Assembly (NCBI GenBank): GCA_947624285.1
Contig: CANQJS010000009.1
Coordinates: 1-53,439, forward strand
Reading direction: 5' to 3'
From: an uncultured Clostridia bacterium
Lineage (GTDB): Bacteria > Bacillota > Clostridia > Oscillospirales > Acutalibacteraceae
DNA: 53,439 bases
Positions 41,170-49,679 of this stretch are shown in pieces. The notes beneath the pieces were generated by a model. It ran no database searches. It was given only the letters and a program-made list of their open reading frames with translations, and was not told where the DNA came from. A program made the position numbers and the translations under genes. Positions within the stretch are counted from its first letter, which is position 1; every line of letters starts with the position of its first letter.

Positions 41170-42141
41170 ATGTGCACTGCCGTTTCGCTAAACACCGCCG
41201 ATCACTATTTCGGCAGAAATTTTGACCTTGAATATTCATATAAGGAAACCGTAACGATAACGCCGAGAAATTTTCCGCTTATATTCAGAAAAGAAAAGAG
41301 TTTAAAAAGCCACTACGCTATGATAGGTATGGCATATGTGGCGGATAATTATCCGCTTTACTACGACGCGGTGAATGAAAAGGGGCTTTCGATGGCGGGG
41401 CTCAATTTCCCCGGCAGCGCCGAATATTTTGAAGAAAAGGCAGACAAGTCAAATATCGCGCCGTTTGAATTTATCCCATGGATACTTTCGCAATGCGCCG
41501 ATTTGGACGAGGCGAAGGGACTGCTTAAAAATATTTCTATTGCAAATATAGATTTCAGCAAAGAGCTTCCGTCGACCCCGCTTCACTGGATGATAAGCGA
41601 CAGAAACGCCTCCGTTACAGTTGAATCAACAGAGAGAGGGCTCGAAATTTACGACAATCCCATAGGCGTGCTTACAAACAACCCGCCATTTGATATTCAG
41701 CTTTACAATTTAAACAACTATATGGCTCTTTCCGTTGAGCCGCCGGAAAATAATTTTTCAAAAGAAACCGATTTCAAAATTTACAGCCGCGGCATGGGCG
41801 CTATCGGTCTGCCGGGAGATCTTTCGTCTCAATCGCGTTTTGTTAAAGCGGCGTTTACAAAATTAAATTCCGTATGCGGCGATACCGAAAACGAAAGCGT
41901 TAGCCAATTTTTCCATATTTTGGATTCGGTTGAGCAACAGCGCGGCTGTGTTCGCCTTGGAGATAAATACGAGATAACGATATACGCCTCCTGCTGCAAC
42001 ACGGATAAGGGTATCTACTACTATAAAACATACGAAAACAGCGCAATTACCGGCGTTGATATGCGCAAAATAAATCTTGACGGAAAAGAACTTGTAAGCT
42101 ACGATCTTTTAAAAGAGCCGAGGATACTGATTCAAAACTGA
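41170..42141 (+). CDS. bsh: Bile salt hydrolase (choloylglycine hydrolase family)
   Basis: 323 residues, normal length. It starts MCTAV, so after Met removal Cys2 becomes the N-terminal nucleophile. The other conserved active-site residues are present in order: R16 and D19 (GRNFDLEYSY), N79 (AGLNFPG), N170 (GVLTNNPPF) and R223 (SQSRF). SVEQQRGCV and YASCCNTDKGIYYYKTYEN match bile salt hydrolases more closely than penicillin V acylases. It removes glycine or taurine from conjugated bile acids in the cytoplasm, which points to life in the vertebrate gut. AGGGG lies 8 bases before the ATG. No bile transporter is adjacent. Confidence 0.9.
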   Translation: MCTAVSLNTADHYFGRNFDLEYSYKETVTITPRNFPLIFRKEKSLKSHYAMIGMAYVADNYPLYYDAVNEKGLSMAGLNFPGSAEYFEEKADKSNIAPFEFIPWILSQCADLDEAKGLLKNISIANIDFSKELPSTPLHWMISDRNASVTVESTERGLEIYDNPIGVLTNNPPFDIQLYNLNNYMALSVEPPENNFSKETDFKIYSRGMGAIGLPGDLSSQSRFVKAAFTKLNSVCGDTENESVSQFFHILDSVEQQRGCVRLGDKYEITIYASCCNTDKGIYYYKTYENSAITGVDMRKINLDGKELVSYDLLKEPRILIQN

Positions 42142-42216
42142 TATGTTTTTCTTGCCAAAAACGGGAGCGTATGATAAATTATTATTGTTGAAATATTTTT
42201 GACCGGGAGGGAAATT

Positions 42217-43485
42217 ATGAATATTGATTCAATTTGCGTTCAGGGCGGCTATGAGCCGAAAAACGGCGAGCCGAGAGTTATCCCCATAGTGCAGAGCACA
42301 ACTTACAAATACGATTCGAGCGAGGAAATGGGCGATCTTTTTGACCTTAAAAAATCGGGATATTTCTATTCGCGGCTGCAAAATCCCACATGCGATTACG
42401 CCGCGCAGAAAATAGCGATGCTTGAGGGTGGAGTCGCCGGAATGCTGACCTCCTCAGGTCAGGCGGCGAATTTTTACGCCGTTTTCAACATAGCGCAAAG
42501 CGGCGACCATATCGTTTCATCTTCGGCTATATACGGCGGAACATTCAATCTTTTCAATGTCACCATGAGAAAGCTGGGGATAGACTTCACATTTGTAAGC
42601 CCCCACGCGAGCGAGGAGGAAATTCAGGCGGCAGTAAAACCAAACACAAAGGCAATATTCGGCGAAACTATCTCAAATCCGAGCCTTGATATACTCGATA
42701 TTGAGAAATTCGCAAAGGTTGCCCACGCAAACGGCGTTCCGCTTATCATTGACAATACATTCGCCACCCCGATAAACTGCCGTCCGTTTGAATACGGCTG
42801 CGATATAGTTACGCATTCAACAACAAAATATATGGAGGGGCACGCCTCCACGATCGGCGGAGCGATAGTTGATTCGGGGAATTTCGACTGGACGCAGAAC
42901 GGTAAATTCCCCGGACTTACCACGCCCGACGAGAGCTACCACGGCATAACATATACCGAGGCCTTCGGCAAAGGAGCTTACATAACAAAGGCTACAGTTC
43001 AGCTTATGCGCGATCTCGGATCGATACAGTCGCCGCAAAACGCCTTTTTGCTCAATGTGGGGCTTGAAACACTGCACCTGAGAGTGGCAAGGCACTGCGA
43101 AAACGCGAAAAAAGTGGCGGAATATCTTAAAACCAACGAAAAAATAAGCTGGGTAAACTGCGCCATGCTGCCCGATGACAAGCAGTATCCCCTCGCGCAG
43201 AAATATATGAAAAAAGGCACCTGCGGCGTAGTATCCTTCGGAATAAAGGGAGGCAGGCAGGCCGCCACCGTATTTATGGATTCGCTTAAGCTCGCGGCTA
43301 TCGTTACCCATGTGGCGGACGCGCGCACCTGCTGCCTGCACCCCGCATCGACCACCCACCGCCAGCTTACGGACGAACAGCTTGAGGAATGCGGCGTAAG
43401 CCCCGACCTTGTGAGATTCAGCGTTGGTATAGAGGACGCGGACGATATTATAGCCGATATTCGGCAGGCGCTTGATAAAATCTGA
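42217..43485 (+). CDS. metY: O-acetylhomoserine aminocarboxypropyltransferase (sulfhydrylase)
   Basis: 422 residues, the length of MetY rather than the shorter cystathionine synthases. PLP-binding motif HSTTKYMEGHAS holds the Schiff-base Lys; MLTSSGQAANFYAVFN, SSSAIYGGTFNLFN and IDNTFATPINCRPFEYG are family signatures. It makes homocysteine (or methionine) from O-acetylhomoserine and sulfide. The ATG at 42217 follows GGGAGG. No SAM riboswitch or T-box is seen in the 75-base gap after the bile salt hydrolase gene. It may be co-transcribed with that gene. Confidence 0.93.
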   Translation: MNIDSICVQGGYEPKNGEPRVIPIVQSTTYKYDSSEEMGDLFDLKKSGYFYSRLQNPTCDYAAQKIAMLEGGVAGMLTSSGQAANFYAVFNIAQSGDHIVSSSAIYGGTFNLFNVTMRKLGIDFTFVSPHASEEEIQAAVKPNTKAIFGETISNPSLDILDIEKFAKVAHANGVPLIIDNTFATPINCRPFEYGCDIVTHSTTKYMEGHASTIGGAIVDSGNFDWTQNGKFPGLTTPDESYHGITYTEAFGKGAYITKATVQLMRDLGSIQSPQNAFLLNVGLETLHLRVARHCENAKKVAEYLKTNEKISWVNCAMLPDDKQYPLAQKYMKKGTCGVVSFGIKGGRQAATVFMDSLKLAAIVTHVADARTCCLHPASTTHRQLTDEQLEECGVSPDLVRFSVGIEDADDIIADIRQALDKI

Positions 43486-43498
43486 CGCAAAATATTAT

Positions 43499-43545
43499 AA
43501 AGGCTTGCACCCGATAGAGAAAACCGCGGTGTAAGCCTTTATTCT
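43499..43545 (+). terminator. Terminator of metY
   Basis: AAAGGCTTGCACC and GGTGTAAGCCTTT pair around a 16-base loop, followed by ATTCTTC. It begins 14 bases past the stop codon. Confidence 0.75.
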
Positions 43546-43565
43546 TCGGAATATAAAAACGAAAT

Positions 43566-43616
43566 ACGCCCTTTGCGCATCGAGTTGCGACAAGGGCGTT
43601 TTGTTTTATTTTTTTG
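43566..43616 (+). terminator. Second plus-strand terminator, overlapping the methyltransferase 3' end
   Basis: ACGCCCTT and AAGGGCGT pair around an 18-base loop and are followed by TTTGTTTTATTTTTTT. It backs up the metY terminator and shields the converging gene. Confidence 0.65.
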
Positions 43617-44349
43617 CCTTTACGAGCAGAAAAGTCGGTTTGATTTGCTCCTTAATTAAAATATTAGGAATTATTTTAACCGCGCTTTCTTTTGGAATAG
43701 GCTCGCTCACCGTTTCAATTATAAATCCCGCTTTGCCGAGGCCCGTAATAATATCAGAAAATCTGCGATGATATTTTCTTACGCCGTCAACAAACCACGA
43801 TGTAGTTCTCTCTCCCGGCATACCATAGTCGGAGAATGTAAAGGAAGTATAATTTCCGTCGGCATCTTTATTATAATGATGAAGCCCTCCGACCGTTGAC
43901 GTTACCAGCGGATGCTCCTGCGAAAAAAGCAAATATCCGCCCTTATTCAACAGTTTATATATATTTTTCGCGAGCCTGTCAAAATCTTTTACATAATGAA
44001 AAGCCAGCGAGCTGTAAACCAAATCAAATTTTTGATCCAGCTTATCTATATCCGTCATACTCATTCTTATGTAGCGGATTTTCGCGTGCGAAGATTCGGA
44101 TTCGGCTATTTTAAGCATTTTTTCGGATATATCGATTCCGACAACGCCCGCCGCTCCTCTTTTTACAAAATCAACGCAGTTATGACCGTATCCGCATCCC
44201 AAATCCAATATGGTTTTTCCGTTTATATCAGGCAGCATATCCCGCATCGCAGGCTGTTCTAACTGAATATTATAATTCGCCTCGCTTGCGCGAAGCTTTT
44301 GATAGCCGCTAAAAACAGTGTCGTTGTCAAAAATGTTTTGCTCGTCCAT
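43606..44349 (-). CDS. Class I SAM-dependent methyltransferase
   Basis: 247 residues. Motif I ILDLGCGYGHNCVDFVKRG, acidic motif II VVGIDISEKML, motif III YSSLAFHYV and KGGYLLFSQEHP are those of the Methyltransf_11/25 group of small-molecule methyltransferases. AGAGGAG lies 8 bases before the ATG. It is monocistronic. Substrate cannot be predicted. Confidence 0.88.
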   Translation of the reverse strand: MDEQNIFDNDTVFSGYQKLRASEANYNIQLEQPAMRDMLPDINGKTILDLGCGYGHNCVDFVKRGAAGVVGIDISEKMLKIAESESSHAKIRYIRMSMTDIDKLDQKFDLVYSSLAFHYVKDFDRLAKNIYKLLNKGGYLLFSQEHPLVTSTVGGLHHYNKDADGNYTSFTFSDYGMPGERTTSWFVDGVRKYHRRFSDIITGLGKAGFIIETVSEPIPKESAVKIIPNILIKEQIKPTFLLVKAKK

Positions 44350-44388
44350 AATTTTCGCTCCTCTTCTATAAAAATTCCGTTTTATATA

Positions 44389-44421
44389 TTTTCGGCTCTT
44401 CTTATGCAGAAGAGCCGAAAA
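44389..44421 (-). terminator. Terminator of the transglutaminase-like surface protein
   Basis: TTTTCGGCTCTTCT and AGAAGAGCCGAAAA form a 14-bp perfect stem with A/T-rich flanks; it lies 48 bases past the stop at 44470. Confidence 0.8.
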
Positions 44422-44469
44422 TTTTGTAATATAAGCGAATTTTAAGTTTATATCGGGTGTTTTATTTTA

Positions 44470-47400
44470 TCAACGTCTGTAAGAGCGTTTTCTGTTTTTA
44501 ACAACAAGATAAACAACGGCGGCAACGCTTGCCAAAAGCAGAGCGCCGAGCCAGAAAGCAAGGAAAACATCCTCGCCGGTGGGCGGTGAAACGGTGCTTC
44601 CCGGGCGTGTATTTTCTGCCGCGGGCGCTTTTTCCTTTGCGCCGCAGACCGTGCAAACGCCGTTTTCATATGTGTGTTCGCCGTAGCCGTCTATTTCACC
44701 GCAGGCACATTCGCGGAAATGATGATCGCCGTCAATCTGCCATTCACCGTAGCTGTGTTTGTGAGCCTCGGTGAGCTTTTCAACGGTTTGACCGGCGGAA
44801 ATAAGCTCGCCGCAGCCAAGGCAGTAGATGTCGCCCGTGTAGCCCTCTTCGTCAAAAGTGGCTTCCTTTTTGCCGCGCACCTCGGTGCCGCCCGTGTGGT
44901 TTGACGCGTCTTTCGGCAAATATTCGTATCCGCACACATCGCATATTCCGCCGCTTACACATGTTGCCTTTCCGCCCTCGTGCGGCACGCTTTCGCTTAC
45001 GGCGCTGCAATTCGGATTTACGCAGGCGAATACATGCCCGTCAGCCGTTGCCTCGGCGTCGCCGGAAAAGTTGTGGCTCATCGCCTGATTTACGACCTTG
45101 CCGCAGATTTCGCAAACATCGGCGGTGGAGCAGTCGTAATCCTCGGTAAAGATATGCTCGCCCGTTGCGGGTATTTCTTGTGTAAATGTTCTGCCGCATA
45201 CCGTGCACTTGTAAACGGTATATCCCGCTTCGCCGCAGGTAGCGGGTTTTTCGCTGTCCTGCTCATAAATATGCTCATGCGGCTCATAATCGGAAAGCAC
45301 ATTCGGAACTGCCGCAGTTATTCCCTGCTCCTCTTCCTCCTGCTTCAACTGTGCGGGCACGAAAGTGACATTGAGAACATCGTTGAGCCCCGCAAGGTCG
45401 CTGTAGTTTACGGTAAATTCATTGTTTACCACCGGGATCGTGAGCCCTCCGACCGAAACAACATCAACGGTGTAGCCTTCCTTAGGCTGAACGGTAAAGG
45501 TATAATTCTCGCCCGCTTTTACGGGAATAAATCCGTTTGCGCCCACGGCCTCCTTGCCTTTATAAATGACCTTACCGTTTCCGTCGGTATTTACAACTAA
45601 GTTATTGCTCTTTTCAAGCTCGTCGGCGTCCATCTTTGAAGCGTCGAAAGCGACAATTTCAAACGGGGAGAACGAGCTGCAGAGTATAACAAGTCCGTAT
45701 GGTGTAACGGCTAACGGTATCTCCTCAACCGAAACTATATCGTCGCCGTACTTGTGACCCTGCTTATCCTCGTTTCCGCATGGGTGATTTGCTGAGCAGC
45801 GGGTGAAGTGATACGCCTTGAAAACAACGGTGTTGTTCGCGGCGTCCTCAGCGTCATATCCCTTGGGGAAGCCCACCTGAAGGCGAATGGACTCGCCCTC
45901 CATGGCAACCGTCATTTTGCAAAGACGGGTAAAGTTTATCTCATACATCGAGCTGCTCTTTACTGCGCTCTCGTCAATATCGGTAAATTCGCCGAACGCG
46001 TCGGTGACTTCCTGATACTTTTCGCGGCTCATTCCGTCCTCGGTGCCTATCTCCTCAACAACGAGCATAAGCTTTCCGTTCATATCGTCTATCTTCATCT
46101 GCTTTTGAAGCTCATCAAGGCTTTCCTTTGAGCCGTCAACGCCCTCAACGGACATCTTGCTTAAATCAAGGTCGTTGGGATTGTCGAGCAGTGAGGGACG
46201 ACCCCAAAGCGCCCAGTCTATGCCCTGGCTTCTGTAAGCATACGGGCACATGGCGGTGGACATCACATAGCTGAAATGATTGGCAAATCGGTTTGAACGG
46301 CTGCCGACAAGCCCCGTAAGCTCAAAATCGTAGAGAGTTGTGTCGTCGGACCAGTTCGTGCTTGCCCTGTAATCAAATTCAACGCCGTAAATGTAGCAGT
46401 CCTCGGGGCTGTGAATATGATTTGGATCGTCATTGTCGCATTTGTAGAGCCAAGTTATCTCATCATCGTCAACGAAATTGTCGCAGTCCGTATCGAAATT
46501 GACTTCGCCCACAAGCTCGTATTCAACCGTCGCGCCGTCTTTGTCCTGCTGATAGCAGGTGTATTTTACGCCAACATTCTGATTGGCGGCGTTCTTCATA
46601 TCCTCCGTTTCGTGAGCGCCTGAGCCGGTCATGGCGATTGCCGCCGGAGCGTCCTCGCCCTGAACGGCAGGATGATAGAGCCTGTCGTCAAATTCTATAT
46701 GCATACGGTAGGTCTGACCCGTGTTGTTAGTCTGCGTGGGATCGGGATACTGCTTGCTCACATAAGGAGCGGCCTCGTAAGATGAGTTAGTATTGTAAAG
46801 CAGACCCGTCTGCGCGATTATATCCGAGCCGTCGCCGTGATACCAGCCGGTTTCCGGATCTTGCGAAAGGCCGTTTGAAGCCGGCGGATTATACCATGTT
46901 TCAATGCCGTCAGGTCTGCGGGTAGTAAGCGCAAACTCAACATATTCGCATGTTGCGGTGTACATCTTCAGATATTCGTCCGTATCATAGAAAAATTCGT
47001 TTGAGCCGCCCATTTCAAGAATGGCAAGCGAAGCGGCGGCATAATACCAATCCTCCATATAATGCGAGGTGCCGTCGGGATGCTCGTCATACATCTTGAG
47101 TATAAGATAAAATCCCTGCTCGGCGGCTTTTTTCATTCCCATACCGTTATAATCTATCGTCCACTGGCCTGCCTCTGCGCCCTCCATATCGGCCATTGCC
47201 GTGTACTGAACATGAAGACCGACCGCGTCAGTGTAAACATTTTCGCCGTCAAAGGAGCGATCCTCGATTTCGGGATACGAGAACTCGGCGTTTCCCGTTG
47301 AAACAACGCCGGATGGCAGCCAGTTCGCGCCGATAACATCCATACCTACAAGGAGATATGTGTCGTTCTCGCCGCCGTCGTTTCCGCTGCCGTCGATGAC

Positions 47401-48306
47401 TTTGGGATTTCCGTCTTTGTCAAGCCTTACGGGATCGTCCCAAGTCGCGTCCACGGCAAACCACTTGCCGCCGATATTAACGGCGTTCCACATATGCATT
47501 TCAGGAGCGTTGCCTGAATTTTGAATGCCGTGAATAAGAACGCACGGTATGCCGAGCCTTGTGAGGATGACCTGCATCGCGCGGGAATAGCTTTCGCATA
47601 CGCCCTCATGGGTGACAAGCGCGTAAAGCGTGCGTATATAGCCCACATTTTCGGGCTTGCATTCGTTTTCAAAGCGATAGCTTATTCTTTTTGTGACCTG
47701 ATCGTGAACATACTGCACCTTTGCGGCAGCGGTGTCCGATTCGTTGTAGCCTTCCGTGTTGACGGCATTTGCGCCGTCCACGATCTCATCTATAACATCG
47801 TTCACGGCTTTATCCTTTGCCGCCGCGTCGTCGGAGCTTTCAACGCCGGAAACATAGTAATTGTCTGAACGCCCTATGCCCAAAACGGCTGAATATTTCC
47901 CGTTTTCAAGTTTACCTACCCTAAGGGTAAGATAAGAGCTGTCTATATACCACGCTTCGGAATGGTCAAGGTCAAACGCGTCCTTCGCGGCGGAATAATC
48001 GTCCGACAGCGAAGTGTCGCCCGCCAAATAATTGCCGAGCTCCTCCTGCGTGACGGCGCCGTTTGCGGCAAGGTCAACGCCGCTTTTGCCGTCCTCAAGC
48101 TCGCCGTTTTCATACGCGCTGTAAAGCGCCGCATATATTTTCTGCGCCCTGCCGTTTAACTGATCGTAGAAGTAGTGGGAAGCGCCAACGCCTTCAGCGC
48201 CGACGGCAACGGCAGAATTGCCCGCCGCGACCGCGACCGTGAGGCTTGAGGCGACCATTACCGCGGCAAGCAGCCGGCATAAAGCTCTCTTTAATCTCTT
48301 TTTCAT
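44470..48306 (-). CDS. Secreted transglutaminase-like surface protein with CxxC repeats and SPPTG cell-wall anchor
   Basis: 1,278 residues from the ATG at 48306 (GGAGG 8 bases upstream). Residues 1-30 are a signal peptide (KKRLKRAL, then a hydrophobic core). A transglutaminase-like domain at about 190-310 has the full triad: C237 in GVCESYSRAM, H271 in EMHMWNAV, D286 in VDATWDDP. A long middle region without known domains follows, then a beta domain (FTVQPKEGYTVDVVSVGG) near 960, then several CxxC repeats (ATCGEAGYTVYKCTVCG and others) at about 1,020-1,220. SPPTG, a hydrophobic helix and RKRSYRR form a sortase signal. Such proteins may cross-link or cleave peptides at the surface. It shares repeat type and anchor with the interrupted protein at 5875-12352. 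Confidence 0.88.
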   Translation of the reverse strand: MKKRLKRALCRLLAAVMVASSLTVAVAAGNSAVAVGAEGVGASHYFYDQLNGRAQKIYAALYSAYENGELEDGKSGVDLAANGAVTQEELGNYLAGDTSLSDDYSAAKDAFDLDHSEAWYIDSSYLTLRVGKLENGKYSAVLGIGRSDNYYVSGVESSDDAAAKDKAVNDVIDEIVDGANAVNTEGYNESDTAAAKVQYVHDQVTKRISYRFENECKPENVGYIRTLYALVTHEGVCESYSRAMQVILTRLGIPCVLIHGIQNSGNAPEMHMWNAVNIGGKWFAVDATWDDPVRLDKDGNPKVIDGSGNDGGENDTYLLVGMDVIGANWLPSGVVSTGNAEFSYPEIEDRSFDGENVYTDAVGLHVQYTAMADMEGAEAGQWTIDYNGMGMKKAAEQGFYLILKMYDEHPDGTSHYMEDWYYAAASLAILEMGGSNEFFYDTDEYLKMYTATCEYVEFALTTRRPDGIETWYNPPASNGLSQDPETGWYHGDGSDIIAQTGLLYNTNSSYEAAPYVSKQYPDPTQTNNTGQTYRMHIEFDDRLYHPAVQGEDAPAAIAMTGSGAHETEDMKNAANQNVGVKYTCYQQDKDGATVEYELVGEVNFDTDCDNFVDDDEITWLYKCDNDDPNHIHSPEDCYIYGVEFDYRASTNWSDDTTLYDFELTGLVGSRSNRFANHFSYVMSTAMCPYAYRSQGIDWALWGRPSLLDNPNDLDLSKMSVEGVDGSKESLDELQKQMKIDDMNGKLMLVVEEIGTEDGMSREKYQEVTDAFGEFTDIDESAVKSSSMYEINFTRLCKMTVAMEGESIRLQVGFPKGYDAEDAANNTVVFKAYHFTRCSANHPCGNEDKQGHKYGDDIVSVEEIPLAVTPYGLVILCSSFSPFEIVAFDASKMDADELEKSNNLVVNTDGNGKVIYKGKEAVGANGFIPVKAGENYTFTVQPKEGYTVDVVSVGGLTIPVVNNEFTVNYSDLAGLNDVLNVTFVPAQLKQEEEEQGITAAVPNVLSDYEPHEHIYEQDSEKPATCGEAGYTVYKCTVCGRTFTQEIPATGEHIFTEDYDCSTADVCEICGKVVNQAMSHNFSGDAEATADGHVFACVNPNCSAVSESVPHEGGKATCVSGGICDVCGYEYLPKDASNHTGGTEVRGKKEATFDEEGYTGDIYCLGCGELISAGQTVEKLTEAHKHSYGEWQIDGDHHFRECACGEIDGYGEHTYENGVCTVCGAKEKAPAAENTRPGSTVSPPTGEDVFLAFWLGALLLASVAAVVYLVVKNRKRSYRR

Positions 48307-48340
48307 GGGGAAATCCTCCAATCTGTAATCTTATAGATAG

Positions 48341-48369
48341 ATTATATTATATAGATAGTAACTTTGCAA
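48341..48369 (-). promoter_or_regulatory. Promoter of the transglutaminase-like protein, with flanking direct repeats
   Basis: Minus strand TTGCAA, 17-base spacer, TATAAT. The 9-base sequence CTATCTATA occurs twice, at 48332-48340 and 48350-48358, exactly 18 bases apart on either side of the -10, suggesting a regulator site. Confidence 0.75.
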
Positions 48370-48484
48370 CAACATTTCAAAAATATTACAAAAAATTTAC
48401 AATTATTACAAATCGTGCTTTCCCGTTTTTTGCGCGAACGAAAATCACCGCATTTCTTAATTCGGCAAAATATTCCGATTTATA

Positions 48485-48513
48485 TTGAAACAGCGTAATT
48501 TTTCAGTTATACT
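48485..48513 (+). promoter_or_regulatory. Promoter of the GDSL hydrolase
   Basis: TTGAAA, 17-base spacer, TATACT, 45 bases before the start codon. Confidence 0.7.
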
Positions 48514-48557
48514 GAATATAGATTCACACGGCAAACGCCGAAAAGCGAGGTATTCAG

Positions 48558-49199
48558 ATGAATTTAAAAAAGGTGGAACAGCGAACGGCTTACAACGCGG
48601 AAAAAAGGAACAAGGCGCAGAATTTTGAGCTTCTCAACACAAAATATTGCAAAAAGGGGCAGACCGTGCTTGCCGGAGATTCCATAACCGAGCTTTACAA
48701 TTTGGAATTATTCGGCGAATACAGCGAAAAAACGGGAAAGCTTGTGTATAACCGCGGCATAAGCGGAGACACAAGCAACAGACTGCTTGAACGCTTTGAA
48801 AGCACCGTGCTGAATTTAGAGCCGGCGAATATCGTTTTGCTCATAGGAACAAATGATTTGGCAGTCGGCGCAAGCGCTAATTACATAATCGAAAATGTGG
48901 AAAAGATAATAAGACTTTCAAGGGAAAAATGCCCCGGGGTAAACATAATTCTTGAGGCGGTTTACCCTGTAAACAACATAATAACCGGTCAAAACGGAAG
49001 ATCTAACGGAGCGATAAAGACCCTCAACAGGGGTCTTGAAGGTCTCGCGGCGATGCAGAATGTGGAATTTATCGACCTTGCCGGCGAATTTGCCGATAAG
49101 TTCGGTTTTCTCAAAAAAAAGTACACCTACGATGGACTGCATGTAAACGCCCTTGCGTATGAGGTCGTGACCGCCGCAATACTTCCGTATTTAAAATAA
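48558..49199 (+). CDS. SGNH/GDSL-type hydrolase
   Basis: 213 residues. Block I AGDSIT (catalytic Ser), block II NRGISGDTS, block III LLIGTNDLAVG (Asn), block V YDGLHVNALAY (Asp-x2-His). It is a lipase/esterase of the GDSL kind, perhaps an acylhydrolase or carbohydrate deacetylase. No signal peptide, so it is cytoplasmic. An N-terminal extension of about 35 mostly charged residues precedes the core. Single gene with its own promoter. Confidence 0.9.
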   Translation: MNLKKVEQRTAYNAEKRNKAQNFELLNTKYCKKGQTVLAGDSITELYNLELFGEYSEKTGKLVYNRGISGDTSNRLLERFESTVLNLEPANIVLLIGTNDLAVGASANYIIENVEKIIRLSREKCPGVNIILEAVYPVNNIITGQNGRSNGAIKTLNRGLEGLAAMQNVEFIDLAGEFADKFGFLKKKYTYDGLHVNALAYEVVTAAILPYLK

Positions 49200-49283
49200 G
49201 CAATAGATATTCTCTTTTACCCTTTCAATAATACAGATATAACAAGAACATCCTTATATTTGATATACATAATCCTAATTATT

Positions 49284-49316
49284 AAGCCGCTTGAGCATTA
49301 GCCGAGCGGCTTTTAA
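49284..49316. terminator. Terminator between the GDSL gene and the converging XRE gene
   Basis: AAGCCGCT, 13-base loop, AGCGGCTT followed by TT; an A/T tract lies on both sides. Confidence 0.65.
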
Positions 49317-49324
49317 AATAAAGT

Positions 49325-49564
49325 TTAGTGTTTAAATAAATCCATAATATCAACTTTCAAAACAGCGGCAATTGCATAAAGCTCAATATCTGTAACTGTT
49401 CTTGACTTATCCTCAATTCTTGATATTGAGCCTCTGCATACATACACGCCAAGCAGTTCTAATTTATTTGACAGCATTTGCTGACTCATTTTCATTCGTT
49501 TTCGATATTTTTTTACATTATCACCTATTAAATTCATATCTTTACCGTCAATAATCCTTGCCAT
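49325..49564 (-). CDS. XRE-family repressor
   Basis: About 79 residues from the ATG at 49564, with AAGGA 8 bases upstream (earlier in-frame starts lack a site). An HTH_3 domain fills the protein: GDNVKKYRKRMKMSQQMLSN, then a turn and the recognition helix CRGSISRIEDKS, ending AVLKVDIMDLFKH. It is divergent from the GLUG-type surface protein gene. Its own promoter and that of its neighbour both overlap the operator at 49588-49606, so it most likely represses both. The low-GC sequence resembles phage or mobile-element regulators. Confidence 0.83.
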   Translation of the reverse strand: MARIIDGKDMNLIGDNVKKYRKRMKMSQQMLSNKLELLGVYVCRGSISRIEDKSRTVTDIELYAIAAVLKVDIMDLFKH

Positions 49565-49577
49565 AGTATCTATCCTT

Positions 49578-49606
49578 ATCATATATTTTGTCTTGACATA
49601 AGACAA
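49578..49606 (-). promoter_or_regulatory. Promoter of the XRE repressor
   Basis: Minus strand TTGTCT (49601-49606), 17-base spacer, TATGAT (49578-49583). The -35 is one arm of operator 1. Confidence 0.7.
49588..49606. promoter_or_regulatory. Operator 1 (TTGTCTT-N5-AAGACAA)
   Basis: A perfect 19-base dyad with 7-base arms. It covers the -35 elements of both divergent promoters. It shares its arm sequence and spacing with operator 2. Confidence 0.7.
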
Positions 49607-49621
49607 AAAATAATGTATCAT
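49593..49621 (+). promoter_or_regulatory. Promoter of the GLUG-type surface protein
   Basis: TTGACA (49593-49598), 17-base spacer, TATCAT (49616-49621). The -35 lies in the middle of operator 1. Confidence 0.7.
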
Positions 49622-49636
49622 ATGGATAAATTAATT

Positions 49637-49655
49637 TTGTCCTGTAATAGGACAA
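49637..49655. promoter_or_regulatory. Operator 2 (TTGTCCT-N5-AGGACAA)
   Basis: A second perfect 19-base dyad with the same architecture, centred 49 bases from operator 1. It falls in the 5' leader of the surface protein gene, where a bound repressor could block elongation or loop to operator 1. Confidence 0.65.
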
Positions 49656-49679
49656 GTATGAAAAAAGGAGAAATTATGT

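Noticed and set aside
42142-42216. SAM riboswitch or T-box in front of metY
   Set aside because: The gap is only 75 bases and shows none of the conserved stems or the T-box sequence.
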